Below, piece after piece: positions 25,231 through 33,772 of a DNA stretch of 64,000 nt (positions within the stretch are counted from its first letter, which is position 1; the number at the start of each line of letters is the position of its first letter). A program made the position numbers and the translations under genes. This DNA is from an uncultured Lachnospiraceae bacterium (GTDB taxonomy: Bacteria; Bacillota; Clostridia; Lachnospirales; Lachnospiraceae): positions 372,001 through 436,000 of the forward strand of contig CAKRVA010000001.1 in the NCBI GenBank assembly GCA_934408585.1. Reading direction: 5' to 3'. Below the pieces are notes generated by a model, which ran no database searches, was not told the DNA's origin, and saw nothing but the letters and a program-made list of their open reading frames with translations.

Positions 25231-26160
25231 TTACGAAAAGCTAATGACCTCTTCTTTGGGAGCATTGGTAAGTTCCACACGAATAGCCTTTAATACAGGT
25301 CCTTCGCCTTCATAATCTGCAAAATATTCTTTTGCAACCTTTGCTGTTACCTTTACCCATTGCTTATTTCTTAATGTATTTGCCTTATCGTACTCACAGG
25401 CAAATCCTAGAAAAGCCATATCTTCTGCACAACATGTCATTGCCATACGTCCCGGAATAAAATATCCCTTAGGGAATTCCTCCGGCACCAGTACCATGCC
25501 AACAAACTGAATCGTTTTTCCGATATAACGCTCCAGATTATCCATGCAATCCAGATACCAGATTCCAAAGCCCTGATTATCCAGTTCAATAATTGGTGCA
25601 TCCAATTTATAAGGTAAATCCTCTTCAAAAATCTGATTTACTTCTCCCTGCGAATCCTCGAAGATAATCTCTGCCTGTGGATTCACTGCTTTTACATTTC
25701 TCCGATAAGAGGCCAAATCGTTAATACCATCACAGCGGTTAAAAATAATCATCTCTGATTTCCGAATCATTTCTGCAAGCAATGACCGCATATTGGTATA
25801 ATACATCGGGAATGTTGATGCGTCGATTGTCGTAATCTGCTGTTCTACCGACCAATGGAAGGGAAGCTTCATATTTTTAAAATTCCACATTCCATTATAT
25901 TCAATGATGATTCGCTCGGGTTTATACTTTTTTTCCAATTCAACGAGATTGGTTGTTGTAAACGCCTCTTCATCATCAATTACTTCCATAATTGTTTTGC
26001 TTTGGGCAAGAAGCTGTTCATCATATTCTTCTTCTCCTTCTTCGCAAACAATCAGTAAGGTCTTCCCTTTTGTTTGAAAATACGGTTGTGCAAGCGTATA
26101 ACTGATAAATTCTGTTTTACCGCTTTCCAAAAAACCATTTACAATAAATACCGGTTTCAT
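25231..26160 (-). CDS. CobW-like GTPase with YcgQ/TIGR03943-type C-terminal domain
   Basis: The 309-residue protein starts with a P-loop of CobW/COG0523 type (GFLESGKTE, 9-17) and has NRCD in place of NKxD for guanine recognition, but lacks the CxCC metal motif. The C-terminal part (about 205-309), with EEFPKGYFIPGRMAMTCCAE and WVKVTAKV, looks like the C-terminal domain of the YcgQ/TIGR03943 membrane-associated family that is often encoded beside COG0523 GTPases. Here the two types are fused in one chain. It follows the His-rich GTPase gene by 22 bases. A role in metal handling is inferred. Confidence 0.75.
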   Translation of the reverse strand: MKPVFIVNGFLESGKTEFISYTLAQPYFQTKGKTLLIVCEEGEEEYDEQLLAQSKTIMEVIDDEEAFTTTNLVELEKKYKPERIIIEYNGMWNFKNMKLPFHWSVEQQITTIDASTFPMYYTNMRSLLAEMIRKSEMIIFNRCDGINDLASYRRNVKAVNPQAEIIFEDSQGEVNQIFEEDLPYKLDAPIIELDNQGFGIWYLDCMDNLERYIGKTIQFVGMVLVPEEFPKGYFIPGRMAMTCCAEDMAFLGFACEYDKANTLRNKQWVKVTAKVAKEYFADYEGEGPVLKAIRVELTNAPKEEVISFS

Positions 26161-26182
26161 TTATTCTGTTCCTCTCCAACTT

Positions 26183-27325
26183 TTACTTGCTAAACAATTC
26201 TTTCAAATGCTCTTCCTGAAGCTTGGCCCCAATGACGCAGAACTTTCCGGTCACATCCGGCTTGCCATCACGGACATTACTCTCACCTGGCACATAATCA
26301 AAATAGATAAATCCGCCTTCTACATTTGGAATCATTCCCTTGGCACGAAGAACCATTCCGTATTTCTTATCATCCTCAAGTGCTTTCAGGATATTTTCAA
26401 TTTCTTCTTTACTATATGCATCCGGAGTCTCCATTCCCCAGCTTCCAAATACTTCATCGGCATGATGATGCTCATGATCGTGGTCATGACATCCGCAGGT
26501 ACATCCCTCGCCATGTTCATGATGATGCTCATGCTCTTCATGGTCGTGATCATGATGATGCTCGTGCTCCTCATGGTCATGGTCGTGATGATGCTCATGT
26601 TCTTCATGGTCGTGATCATGATGATGCTCGTGCTCCTCATGGTCATGGTCGTGGTCATGATGATGTTCATGTTCATGGTCATGCTCACGCTCCTTCATAA
26701 GCTCTGCCATCATTTCTGCCTCTAAATCACTTGCTCCCTCAATCGTATTCAAAATATCCTTGCCATCCAGCTCCTCCCATGGTGTTGTCACAATGGTAGC
26801 CTTGCTGTTATGCTCACGGATTAACTCTACTGCCTTTTTCAGCTTGTCCTCAGAAATATTTCCGGTTCTGCTCAGGATAATTGTTCCTGCATGTTCAATC
26901 TGATTAATGAAAAATTCTCCAAAATTCTTAATATACATCTTACATTTTGATGCATCTACGACTGCTACGGCACTGTTTAACTGCACTTCATGGTTATCAA
27001 TTACATCCTGTACTGCTTTCATAACATCCGAAAGCTTTCCTACACCTGAAGGCTCAATCAGAATTCTCTCCGGTGCATATGTCTTCATAACTTCTTTCAG
27101 GGAGGCTCCAAAATCTCCTACCAGAGAGCAGCAGATACAACCGGAATTCATTTCTTTGATTTCAATTCCTGCATCCTTCAAAAATCCACCATCAATACCA
27201 ATTTCGCCAAACTCATTCTCAATCAAGACTACTTTTGTATTGTTTAATGCTTCTCCTAAAAGCTTTTTAATTAAAGTTGTTTTTCCTGCACCCAGAAATC
27301 CGGATACGATGTCAATTTTTGTCAT
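26183..27325 (-). CDS. His-rich COG0523/CobW-family GTPase (metal chaperone type)
   Basis: The 380-residue protein has the Walker A GFLGAGKTT (9-17), the metal-binding CxCC motif (Cys63-Ile-Cys65-Cys66, in SGCICC) and EPSG of the switch region. The usual NKxD is SRTG here. Between about residues 213 and 290 is a His/Asp/Glu-rich segment with four copies of an 11-residue unit (DHDHEEHEHHH type), then GEGCTCGCHDHDHEHHH, a further metal-binding cluster. The CobW C-terminal domain follows. Such proteins deliver zinc, cobalt or other metals to target proteins in a GTP-dependent way. It is the first gene of a four-gene operon. Confidence 0.88.
   Translation of the reverse strand: MTKIDIVSGFLGAGKTTLIKKLLGEALNNTKVVLIENEFGEIGIDGGFLKDAGIEIKEMNSGCICCSLVGDFGASLKEVMKTYAPERILIEPSGVGKLSDVMKAVQDVIDNHEVQLNSAVAVVDASKCKMYIKNFGEFFINQIEHAGTIILSRTGNISEDKLKKAVELIREHNSKATIVTTPWEELDGKDILNTIEGASDLEAEMMAELMKEREHDHEHEHHHDHDHDHEEHEHHHDHDHEEHEHHHDHDHEEHEHHHDHDHEEHEHHHEHGEGCTCGCHDHDHEHHHADEVFGSWGMETPDAYSKEEIENILKALEDDKKYGMVLRAKGMIPNVEGGFIYFDYVPGESNVRDGKPDVTGKFCVIGAKLQEEHLKELFSK
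26521..26652 (-). repeat. Four 33-bp tandem repeats encoding the His-rich linker
   Basis: Units at 26521-26553, 26554-26586, 26587-26619 and 26620-26652 alternate in two versions, so the array is also two nearly identical 66-bp units that differ at one base (26534 versus 26600). The unit length keeps the reading frame, so copy-number change would only alter linker length. Confidence 0.9.
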
Positions 27326-27365
27326 TTTAAAAACCTCTTTTCTATTACTTTTATCTATTTTATAG

Positions 27366-27413
27366 TTGCTATCATTTGCAAGATATTATAGTCTTTTGCG
27401 CTATCAAAGTCAA
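27366..27413 (-). promoter_or_regulatory. Promoter of the GTPase operon with Fur-family-like element
   Basis: On the minus strand TTGACT (27408-27413) and TATAAT (27385-27390) are 17 bases apart, giving a start near 27378. TTGCAAATGATAGCAA (27366-27381), with TTGC/GCAA arms and an ATGAT centre, lies directly at the start site. This shape is like binding sites of Fur-superfamily regulators such as Zur. The match is partial. Confidence 0.55.
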
Positions 27414-27436
27414 ATAAGCGCACCATGACACATGCG

Positions 27437-28558
27437 CTATTTTTCCGACGCACAAAAGTCTTCCAAAAATCTGCAAATATCTTCTGCTGCATGTGCATTT
27501 ACCCACTTATGCTGCCTCTTAATCATCATTTCTTTTGCCTCATCACTACCCAGCTCATCAAGAGCCCTAAAAAGTCGTTCTTTGGACTTTCCGGTTGGAA
27601 TACTCATACCACGCTTTTTAAAGCATCGCTGATTTTTTGTTTCACATCCCGGAATCGGTGAAATATGAATTATGGGTACTCCCGCCGTTGCCGCTTCAGA
27701 AGAAGAAAGTCCACCGGGCTTGGAAAGATAAACATCACATACCCGCAAATAATCTGCCATTTTATCCGTAAACTGTACCGGAAGTAATTGCTCATTGTTA
27801 AGTTTACATAACTTCTTATATAAGGATTTAGAGCTTCCGCAAATCACAATAACCGAAACCTCAGGCTGCTCCTTATACTTTGCAAGTAAAGCCTCCACAA
27901 TTTTGCGGATATGTCCTGCTCCCATACTGCCGCCTGCCACAAGGATGTATCGTTTTTCTGTTGCAAGACCAAGCTCCGCTGCCGCTTCTTTACGACTTTT
28001 GGATACTGTAAACTCTCTTGCCACCGGAATTCCAATCGGATAAAGCTTTTCTTCCTCAATTCCATAATGGAGAAATTCCTTCTTCAGGGATTCCATCGGA
28101 ATAATGTATGCATCGCAGTCGGTTTCTTCGGTAAACGGAATACATGCATAATCTGTTGCAACAAAAACAGTCTTCGGAAGGCTGATTCCGCTTCTTTTTA
28201 AAAGAGTAATCATTTCTGCCGGATAAAGATGTGTTGTTACAATAATGTCAAAATGGTTTTCCTGTAAATACTGATTCAGACAAAATGCCGCGTTCTTATT
28301 GATATGATATACCGGAGAATGTCCCGGAAGTCTTCGGTATCCCTGGGCAATTCCATAAATGAAGCCAAAAAAACGGGGCATTTTTTTCGCAATAAAAATA
28401 TAAAGATTATCAATGACTCTTGTAAGTGTCATGCTTTTCAGCAAATATGGGTTCATCATGTGAGCATGATGTCCCTGCCGTTCCAGTTCCTCCTGTATGG
28501 CCTTTGCTGCGGAATTGTGACCTCCACCGGTGCCACATGATAAAATCAGTGCGTCCAT
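27437..28558 (-). CDS. GT28-family glycosyltransferase (diacylglycerol glucosyltransferase/UgtP-like)
   Basis: The 373-residue protein begins ALILSCGTGGGHNSAA, the N-terminal glycine-rich loop of MGDG synthase/UgtP-type enzymes, and has the GT28 sugar-nucleotide-binding region with AGGSMGAGH and SKPGGLSSSEA near the C-terminus. It would transfer a hexose from a UDP-sugar to diacylglycerol or a similar lipid at the inner membrane face. The gene overlaps the end of the PlsY-like gene by 13 bases, which links it to phospholipid or glycolipid synthesis. Its substrate is not known. Confidence 0.85.
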   Translation of the reverse strand: MDALILSCGTGGGHNSAAKAIQEELERQGHHAHMMNPYLLKSMTLTRVIDNLYIFIAKKMPRFFGFIYGIAQGYRRLPGHSPVYHINKNAAFCLNQYLQENHFDIIVTTHLYPAEMITLLKRSGISLPKTVFVATDYACIPFTEETDCDAYIIPMESLKKEFLHYGIEEEKLYPIGIPVAREFTVSKSRKEAAAELGLATEKRYILVAGGSMGAGHIRKIVEALLAKYKEQPEVSVIVICGSSKSLYKKLCKLNNEQLLPVQFTDKMADYLRVCDVYLSKPGGLSSSEAATAGVPIIHISPIPGCETKNQRCFKKRGMSIPTGKSKERLFRALDELGSDEAKEMMIKRQHKWVNAHAAEDICRFLEDFCASEK

Positions 28559-29163
28559 AATACTTTAATTCGCATCCTTTCCTTTGGTTCTTTACTTTTC
28601 ATCAAACGTGTAACAACGGTAACCGTAATCAGTAAAAATCCACCTTTCACTGCCACAGCTATTGTTGAAAATGCAAAAATCATCATTGTTACAAAATACG
28701 TAACAAAGGTTCTGTAATAATGGGGCTGGATGCATATCACAAGTGAAAAGAACAAAAAGCTTATCACAAGAACCAATACAGGTGTCCAGTACGGAATCAA
28801 TGCAAGCAGTACACCAAACGTTACTGCGATTGCTTTTCCACCGTGAAACTTATAAAGAATCGGATAGGCATGTCCAATGACCGGTGCTACAATGACAAAT
28901 GCCGTAGATAATTGAAGCAGCGCTTCAGGACCCACCATTTGAAGATAGAGCCAGACCGGAACAAATCCCTTCATCAAATCACAAAGCAACGTTAAGACAC
29001 CACACCAGAAGCCACCCTGCAAAAAGGCATTTGCAGTTCCCGGATTTCCATCCTTACTGTTTTCTGTGATATTTTCTTTTTTCAAAATTTCTCCCCATAA
29101 CCTGGCATATAGGACTCCGCCGGAAATATAACCAAGTATGGAAAAAAACAATATCTTTTGCAT
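28546..29163 (-). CDS. PlsY-like acyl-phosphate:glycerol-3-phosphate acyltransferase
   Basis: The roughly 205-residue membrane protein has PlsY motifs: KDGNPGTANAF (motif with the conserved Gly-Asn-Pro-Gly) and GHAYPILYKFHGGKAIA with the conserved His and GGK. PlsY acylates glycerol-3-phosphate with acyl phosphate in the first step of phospholipid synthesis. The start is put at ATG 29163, with GAGGTGG 5 bases upstream; an in-frame GTG at 29172 overlaps that site. It is a divergent member of the family and may be a second paralogue dedicated to the downstream glycolipid enzyme. Confidence 0.8.
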   Translation of the reverse strand: MQKILFFSILGYISGGVLYARLWGEILKKENITENSKDGNPGTANAFLQGGFWCGVLTLLCDLMKGFVPVWLYLQMVGPEALLQLSTAFVIVAPVIGHAYPILYKFHGGKAIAVTFGVLLALIPYWTPVLVLVISFLFFSLVICIQPHYYRTFVTYFVTMMIFAFSTIAVAVKGGFLLITVTVVTRLMKSKEPKERMRIKVLWTH

Positions 29164-29246
29164 CTCGTCCACCTCTTTGTCCTATTTGAATATAGTTTAT
29201 CAAAAGATTTCATAAATGCCTAGTCATTCTTATTGGAATTTTTCTA

Positions 29247-29277
29247 TTGACTCTACAACTAATGTAGAGTTTATAAT
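29247..29277 (+). promoter_or_regulatory. MerR-type promoter with 19-bp spacer and 8-bp inverted repeat
   Basis: TTGACT (29247-29252) and TATAAT (29272-29277) are separated by 19 bases. ACTCTACA (29250-29257) and TGTAGAGT (29263-29270) are perfect inverted repeats in the spacer, centred between the elements. This is the classical layout of MerR-family-activated promoters such as that bound by BmrR. Confidence 0.9.
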
Positions 29278-29309
29278 GACATATAGTTTTTTAAAGGAGT
29301 ATTACAGTT

Positions 29310-30656
29310 ATGGAAAAAAATTATACTACCGGAAGCGTATTAAAAGGTATTCTTCTGTTTTCACTACCTTATTTATTATCGTATTTTTTACAAACACTAT
29401 ATGGTATGGCAGACTTATTTATCATCGGGCAATTTGAAGGTGTTGCCAGTACCACTGCCGTATCCATCGGTTCGCAGGTCATGCATATGCTGACAGTGAT
29501 GATTGTCGGTCTTGCTATGGGGTCAACGGTCAGTATCGGACAGGCTGTCGGTGCCAGAGATTCTGAAAAAACAGCCTCTGATATTGGAAACACCGTTACT
29601 CTGTTTCTGATTATCTCCATAATACTGACTTTTGTACTGCTACTGCTTGTGAAGCCAATTGTTTCTATTATATCCACGCCTGCTGAAGCAGTCGATGGAA
29701 CAGTTGCTTATCTGACCGTCTGCTTTATTGGTATTCCATTTATTACTGCTTACAACATCATCAGTTCCATTTTCCGGGGATTAGGTGATTCCAAGAGCCC
29801 CATGTACTTTATTGCAATTGCCTGTGTTGCAAATATCCTTCTGGATTACCTGTTTATGGGAATGCTTCATCTTGGTCCTGTTGGTGCTGCACTTGGCACT
29901 ACACTTTCACAGATAATCAGCGTACTGGTGTCCCTGTTTACGGTAGTACGAAAGCACACCGGTATCTCACTGACCCGGGAAAGTTTTCGCCCGCAAGCAG
30001 CCATTATGGGGCGCATTTTAAAAGTCGGTGTTCCAATTGCCATGCAGGATGGCCTTATCCAGGTTGCTTTTATTATCATCACCATCATTGCAAACCAGCG
30101 TGGACTTACAGATGCCGCTGCTGTTGGCATTGTCGAAAAAATAATCAGCTTTTTATTCCTCGTACCTTCCTCGATGCTATCCACAGTATCTGCACTTGGT
30201 GCCCAGAATATCGGAGCTTCAAAACCGGAACGTGCCCGTCAGACACTGCGTTATGCCATATGGATTGCCGCCGGATTCGGTCTTATCACTGCAATTACGA
30301 TTCAGTTCATTGCAGAGCCTGTGGTTGGTCTGTTTACTTCCGACCAGGGAGCCATACATGCCGGTGGTCAATATTTAAGAGGCTATATCTGGGATTGCTT
30401 TTTTGCCGGCATCCACTTCAGTTTCAGTGGATATTTTTGTGCATGTGAGCGCTCCGGCATTTCCTTCCTGCATAACATCATTGCCATTGCAGTCATGCGT
30501 GTCCCAGGCGTATACCTTACCTCAAAGCTGTTTCCGACGACACTGCTGCCAATGGGACTTGCTACTGCAATGGGTTCCCTCGTTTCCGTAATCATCTGTA
30601 TCATTGCATTTACGATAATATCTCGGAAGCAAAAAACCACCGTTTCATGCGTGTAA
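29310..30656 (+). CDS. MATE-family multidrug/cation exporter
   Basis: The 448-residue protein has 12 predicted membrane segments in two related halves and typical MATE sequences: the opening GSVLKGILLFSLPYLLSYF, MADLFIIGQF in the first half and FRGLGDSKSPMYFI. MATE proteins export drugs or metabolites in exchange for sodium ions or protons. AAAGGAG is 9 bases before the ATG. It is transcribed from a MerR-type promoter and is followed, 21 bases on, by a MerR-family gene, so the exporter is probably induced by a ligand bound by that regulator. Confidence 0.92.
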   Translation: MEKNYTTGSVLKGILLFSLPYLLSYFLQTLYGMADLFIIGQFEGVASTTAVSIGSQVMHMLTVMIVGLAMGSTVSIGQAVGARDSEKTASDIGNTVTLFLIISIILTFVLLLLVKPIVSIISTPAEAVDGTVAYLTVCFIGIPFITAYNIISSIFRGLGDSKSPMYFIAIACVANILLDYLFMGMLHLGPVGAALGTTLSQIISVLVSLFTVVRKHTGISLTRESFRPQAAIMGRILKVGVPIAMQDGLIQVAFIIITIIANQRGLTDAAAVGIVEKIISFLFLVPSSMLSTVSALGAQNIGASKPERARQTLRYAIWIAAGFGLITAITIQFIAEPVVGLFTSDQGAIHAGGQYLRGYIWDCFFAGIHFSFSGYFCACERSGISFLHNIIAIAVMRVPGVYLTSKLFPTTLLPMGLATAMGSLVSVIICIIAFTIISRKQKTTVSCV

Positions 30657-30677
30657 TTTTTTGAAAGGATACTTTTT

Positions 30678-31514
30678 ATGGAAATGTCAAAGTTATTCCG
30701 AATCGGCGATGTTGCCAAACTATTTCACCTGAGTGTAAGCAGTCTGCGTCACTATGAAGAAGCAGGCTTATTGGTTCCTGAGTATATCGATAAAGATACG
30801 GGCTACCGCTATTACAGTACCCGACAATTTGAGGTACTCAATACCATCCGCTATTTACGGGCACTTGATATGCCACTTTCGGAAATTGCTGATTTTCTGC
30901 AGAATCGTGATATTGAACGGATTGAAGAGAAATTACGTCATCAAAAAGATGTTGTCATCGAAAAGCAGAAGGAATTAAACCGTATTGAACGCAAAATTGA
31001 TAAACGCTTACATCAGCTTCATGATGCCAGCACCTGTAAGCTTGACACAGTTACCCTTCGGAATTTTCCTTCCTGTCGCATGGTCTGGATGGAGGATTCC
31101 TTAAAAATCAAAGGATTTCTCGACATGGAAACGCCTATCCGCAAACTGGAATCTTCCGAAGCAGAAGCCGTTGTTTTCCTTGGAAAAGTAGGCGTTAGTA
31201 TCTCTGTACAGAATCTAATGTCAGGAAATTACGAACAATATGACGGTGTTTTTCTGGTCCTGGATGAAGAAGATCATTTTGATGGAAAAACCATTCTTTT
31301 ACCGGAAGCCATGTGTGTATCCGTCCGTTTCCGCGGGAGTCACCCCCAGGCCCCCGCACAATACAATAAGCTAATGCAGTATATCCACAAAAATAAGCTT
31401 TCTGTTGCAGGCTTCTCCAGAGAAATCACCATGATCGACTATGGAATCACAAATGATATCGAAAAATTTGTGACAGAAATCAGTATTCCGGTAACAAAAC
31501 AGGGAGAGGATTGA
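30678..31514 (+). CDS. MerR-family regulator with GyrI-like effector domain
   Basis: The 278-residue protein has the MerR winged helix-turn-helix at about 5-75 (FRIGDVAKLFHLSVSSLRHY, then YRYYSTRQF), a coiled dimerisation helix (about 80-115) and a C-terminal effector-binding domain of GyrI/BmrR type (about 125-275). It lacks the Cys residues of metal sensors, so an organic, probably cationic or hydrophobic, ligand is likely. It is cotranscribed with the MATE gene and very probably acts at the 29247-29277 promoter, making an autoregulated drug-response circuit. Confidence 0.9.
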   Translation: MEMSKLFRIGDVAKLFHLSVSSLRHYEEAGLLVPEYIDKDTGYRYYSTRQFEVLNTIRYLRALDMPLSEIADFLQNRDIERIEEKLRHQKDVVIEKQKELNRIERKIDKRLHQLHDASTCKLDTVTLRNFPSCRMVWMEDSLKIKGFLDMETPIRKLESSEAEAVVFLGKVGVSISVQNLMSGNYEQYDGVFLVLDEEDHFDGKTILLPEAMCVSVRFRGSHPQAPAQYNKLMQYIHKNKLSVAGFSREITMIDYGITNDIEKFVTEISIPVTKQGED

Positions 31515-31528
31515 TATCCACTCCCTGT
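31499..31528. terminator. Hairpin at the end of the MATE-merR operon
   Basis: ACAGGGAG (31499-31506) pairs with CTCCCTGT (31521-31528), with GGAT/ATCC pairing inside, over the stop codon of the MerR gene. The T-rich stretch follows after a gap (ATTATTTTT at 31538), so the terminator is less typical. Confidence 0.5.
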
Positions 31529-31537
31529 TACTGCTTA

Positions 31538-32035
31538 TTATTTTTCCTTCTCTAATAACCGCATTTTGTATTCATAAATACGGTTTGCATTCTTACTTGT
31601 AAAAATAATTCCGACAATCATCATACCAAATGTGATTCCGAGACACAGACCTCCCAAAAAATTATCAGCATGGTCTGTCATTAACATAATCAGATATGCA
31701 ATCGAGGCGATTGCCCCACCAATAAATAGCACTTGTAATCTTTGATTTAATTTCTTTCTTGCAACGTTATTATAATCTGCTACTCCTAATACTGTTTCTC
31801 TTACTTCTTCCTTCATCTTCTCGCTTTTCCTTTCTCCATTCAAGATTTCCCGCAGTTCCACATCAAAATAGTCTGCCAGTTCAATCAAAATGGATACATC
31901 CGGCATATTGCTGGCCGTTTCCCATCTTGAAACCGTTCTTCGTGATACTGCAAACTCCTCTGCAAGCTGTTCCTGTGTGAGTCCCTTCTCTTTACGAAGT
32001 TCCTTCAAAAAATATCCGATTTTCATTTGATCCAT
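31538..32035 (-). CDS. XRE-family regulator with two membrane segments
   Basis: The 165-residue protein has a Cro/cI helix-turn-helix (about 5-60; GLTQEQLAEEFAVSRRTVSR) and two hydrophobic segments (about 100-145) followed by a charged tail. It is of the same general kind as the 16800 gene product but shorter. The start is put at ATG 32035, where GGAGGT is about 10 bases upstream; an ATG at 32044 is only 2 bases from that site. It is a single gene facing the MerR gene. The target genes are unknown. Confidence 0.8.
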   Translation of the reverse strand: MDQMKIGYFLKELRKEKGLTQEQLAEEFAVSRRTVSRWETASNMPDVSILIELADYFDVELREILNGERKSEKMKEEVRETVLGVADYNNVARKKLNQRLQVLFIGGAIASIAYLIMLMTDHADNFLGGLCLGITFGMMIVGIIFTSKNANRIYEYKMRLLEKEK

Positions 32036-32160
32036 AGGTTCCATGACCTCCTTTCTGCTGTCACCCTGCACATTCATGTAACCATAATTTTCTCAAAAAA
32101 AACAGGACACAAAGCGAGCAATGCCTTATTTTTCTCTTGGACACAGGATGTCTCTATTAA

Positions 32161-32193
32161 ATAATAAAAGGGCTCATAAAACATGAGCCCTTA
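32161..32193 (-). terminator. Terminator after the flotillin gene
   Basis: AAGGGCTCAT (32168-32177) and ATGAGCCCTT (32183-32192) form a 10-bp stem with a five-base loop, followed by TTATTATTT on the minus strand. Confidence 0.8.
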
Positions 32194-32205
32194 TGATTGT
32201 GTTTA

Positions 32206-33633
32206 CTAATTTTCAGTTACTTCTTCTTTCTTTACAACAGTTGTTTCCTTCACAGGCTCTGTAACACTTACAGGTGCTTTTGTATCTGCTACAATTTTTC
32301 CACCAAGAGCACCCATAATAAGGCTCTTGATGTCAATTCCCATACCAGCACTGATTCCTTCTGTAACCTGTGTTGTACCATTCACAATGTCAGACAACAG
32401 CTTTGCACTATTTCCTTCACCATACATGGTAATCTTATCTACCTTGCTGAGAGGTTCTGCAACGTTCTTAGCAATTTCAGGTAATGCATTCATAACCATT
32501 TCGACAACTGCTGCTTCGCCATATTTCTTCATAGCTTCTGCCTTACGGTCAATACCTTCTGCCTCTGCCAGAGCTTTCAGACGAACTGCTTCCGCTTCTG
32601 CTTCACCAACGGCACGGATACCTTCTGCTTCACGCTGACGTTCAATCATCTTTGCTTCCGCTTCCTTGGTACGACGGAACAGTTCTGCTTCTGCTTCCTG
32701 CTCAGCCGCATAACGCTGTGCATCTGCCTTTGCACGAATTTCTGCATCCAACGTCTGTTTTGCAACATCAACTTCTTTTGCTTTCAGTTCTGCGGTACGT
32801 TCTGCACGGGCGATATCCGCATTTGCAGATGTAACCTCAATTGTTTTACGCTGTTCCTGTTCCTGAATGGAATATGCTGCATCGGCTTCTGCCTTTTTCA
32901 CATCGGACTGTTGTTTCAGTTCAGCCTGACGGATTGCCAGAGAGGTCTGCTTTTCAGCAATTTCCATTTCAGATTGTACCTTTGCTTCATTTGCTTCCTT
33001 GGCTGCCTGTGCCTGTGCAATTGCAATGTCACGTTCTGCCTGTGCTTTCGCAACTGCAGCTCCCTTCTTAATCTGGGAAATATTATCAATACCAAGGTCA
33101 TCAATTACATTATTCTGGTCTGAGAAGGACTGAACATTAAATGAAATCATTTCAAGTCCCATCTTCTCCAGATCAGGAATTGCATTCTCCTGGACACGTT
33201 CTCCAAAGGCTTTACGGTCAGTAACCATTTCTTCCAGTTTCATCTGACCAACGATTTCTCGCATGTTACCTTCCAGTGTATCCTGCACACGACGAATAAT
33301 CATTTCTTCATTTTCATTCAGGAAGAATTTGGAAGCAAGTGACATCATTTCCTTGCTCTGTCCAATTCGGATTTTCACAGTTGCATCAACCTTAACATTG
33401 ATGTATTCTGCATTCGGAACATAGTCTGTTGTTTTAACATCTACGGAAAACATCTTTAAGGAAAGCTTATCAAGACGTTCCAAAAATGGAATCCGGATTC
33501 CTGCTTTTCCAATCAAAATACGGGGCTTACGAAAACCGGAAATCATGTATGCCGTATCCGGCGGTGCCTTCACGTATCCAATCAGAACAATTACAATAAG
33601 TAGAATAATGATAGCAATAAAAATTAAACCCAT
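32206..33633 (-). CDS. floT: Flotillin-like SPFH protein
   Basis: The 475-residue protein has an N-terminal hydrophobic anchor (about 3-20), the SPFH/Band 7 domain (about 25-200) and a long Ala/Glu-rich coiled-coil region with EAEA-type repeats (about 200-390), as in flotillins (FloT/YuaG). Flotillins form oligomers in ordered membrane zones and affect membrane fluidity and protein assembly. AAAGGAG is 5 bases before the ATG. No NfeD-type partner gene is adjacent, unlike many bacterial flotillin operons. Confidence 0.92.
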   Translation of the reverse strand: MGLIFIAIIILLIVIVLIGYVKAPPDTAYMISGFRKPRILIGKAGIRIPFLERLDKLSLKMFSVDVKTTDYVPNAEYINVKVDATVKIRIGQSKEMMSLASKFFLNENEEMIIRRVQDTLEGNMREIVGQMKLEEMVTDRKAFGERVQENAIPDLEKMGLEMISFNVQSFSDQNNVIDDLGIDNISQIKKGAAVAKAQAERDIAIAQAQAAKEANEAKVQSEMEIAEKQTSLAIRQAELKQQSDVKKAEADAAYSIQEQEQRKTIEVTSANADIARAERTAELKAKEVDVAKQTLDAEIRAKADAQRYAAEQEAEAELFRRTKEAEAKMIERQREAEGIRAVGEAEAEAVRLKALAEAEGIDRKAEAMKKYGEAAVVEMVMNALPEIAKNVAEPLSKVDKITMYGEGNSAKLLSDIVNGTTQVTEGISAGMGIDIKSLIMGALGGKIVADTKAPVSVTEPVKETTVVKKEEVTEN

Positions 33634-33772
33634 CTTTTCTCCTTTCGTTTCTCATGTTTGTTCTCTGCTTATGGGAACATTTTATCTTATGACCTTTCTA
33701 AAATAAACAACAAAATCAGCAAATTAATATGGGGTATTTTTCTCTACACAGAAAAATAAAATAAAACTTCCC

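Noticed and set aside
26521..26652. Regular repeats considered as a CRISPR array
   Set aside because: The units are contiguous with no unique spacers and they encode a His-rich linker in frame.
26207..26725. Plus-strand frame rich in Met and Val (172 codons) and a 124-codon Asp/His frame
   Set aside because: They are the complement of the 33-bp His-codon repeats in the GTPase gene.
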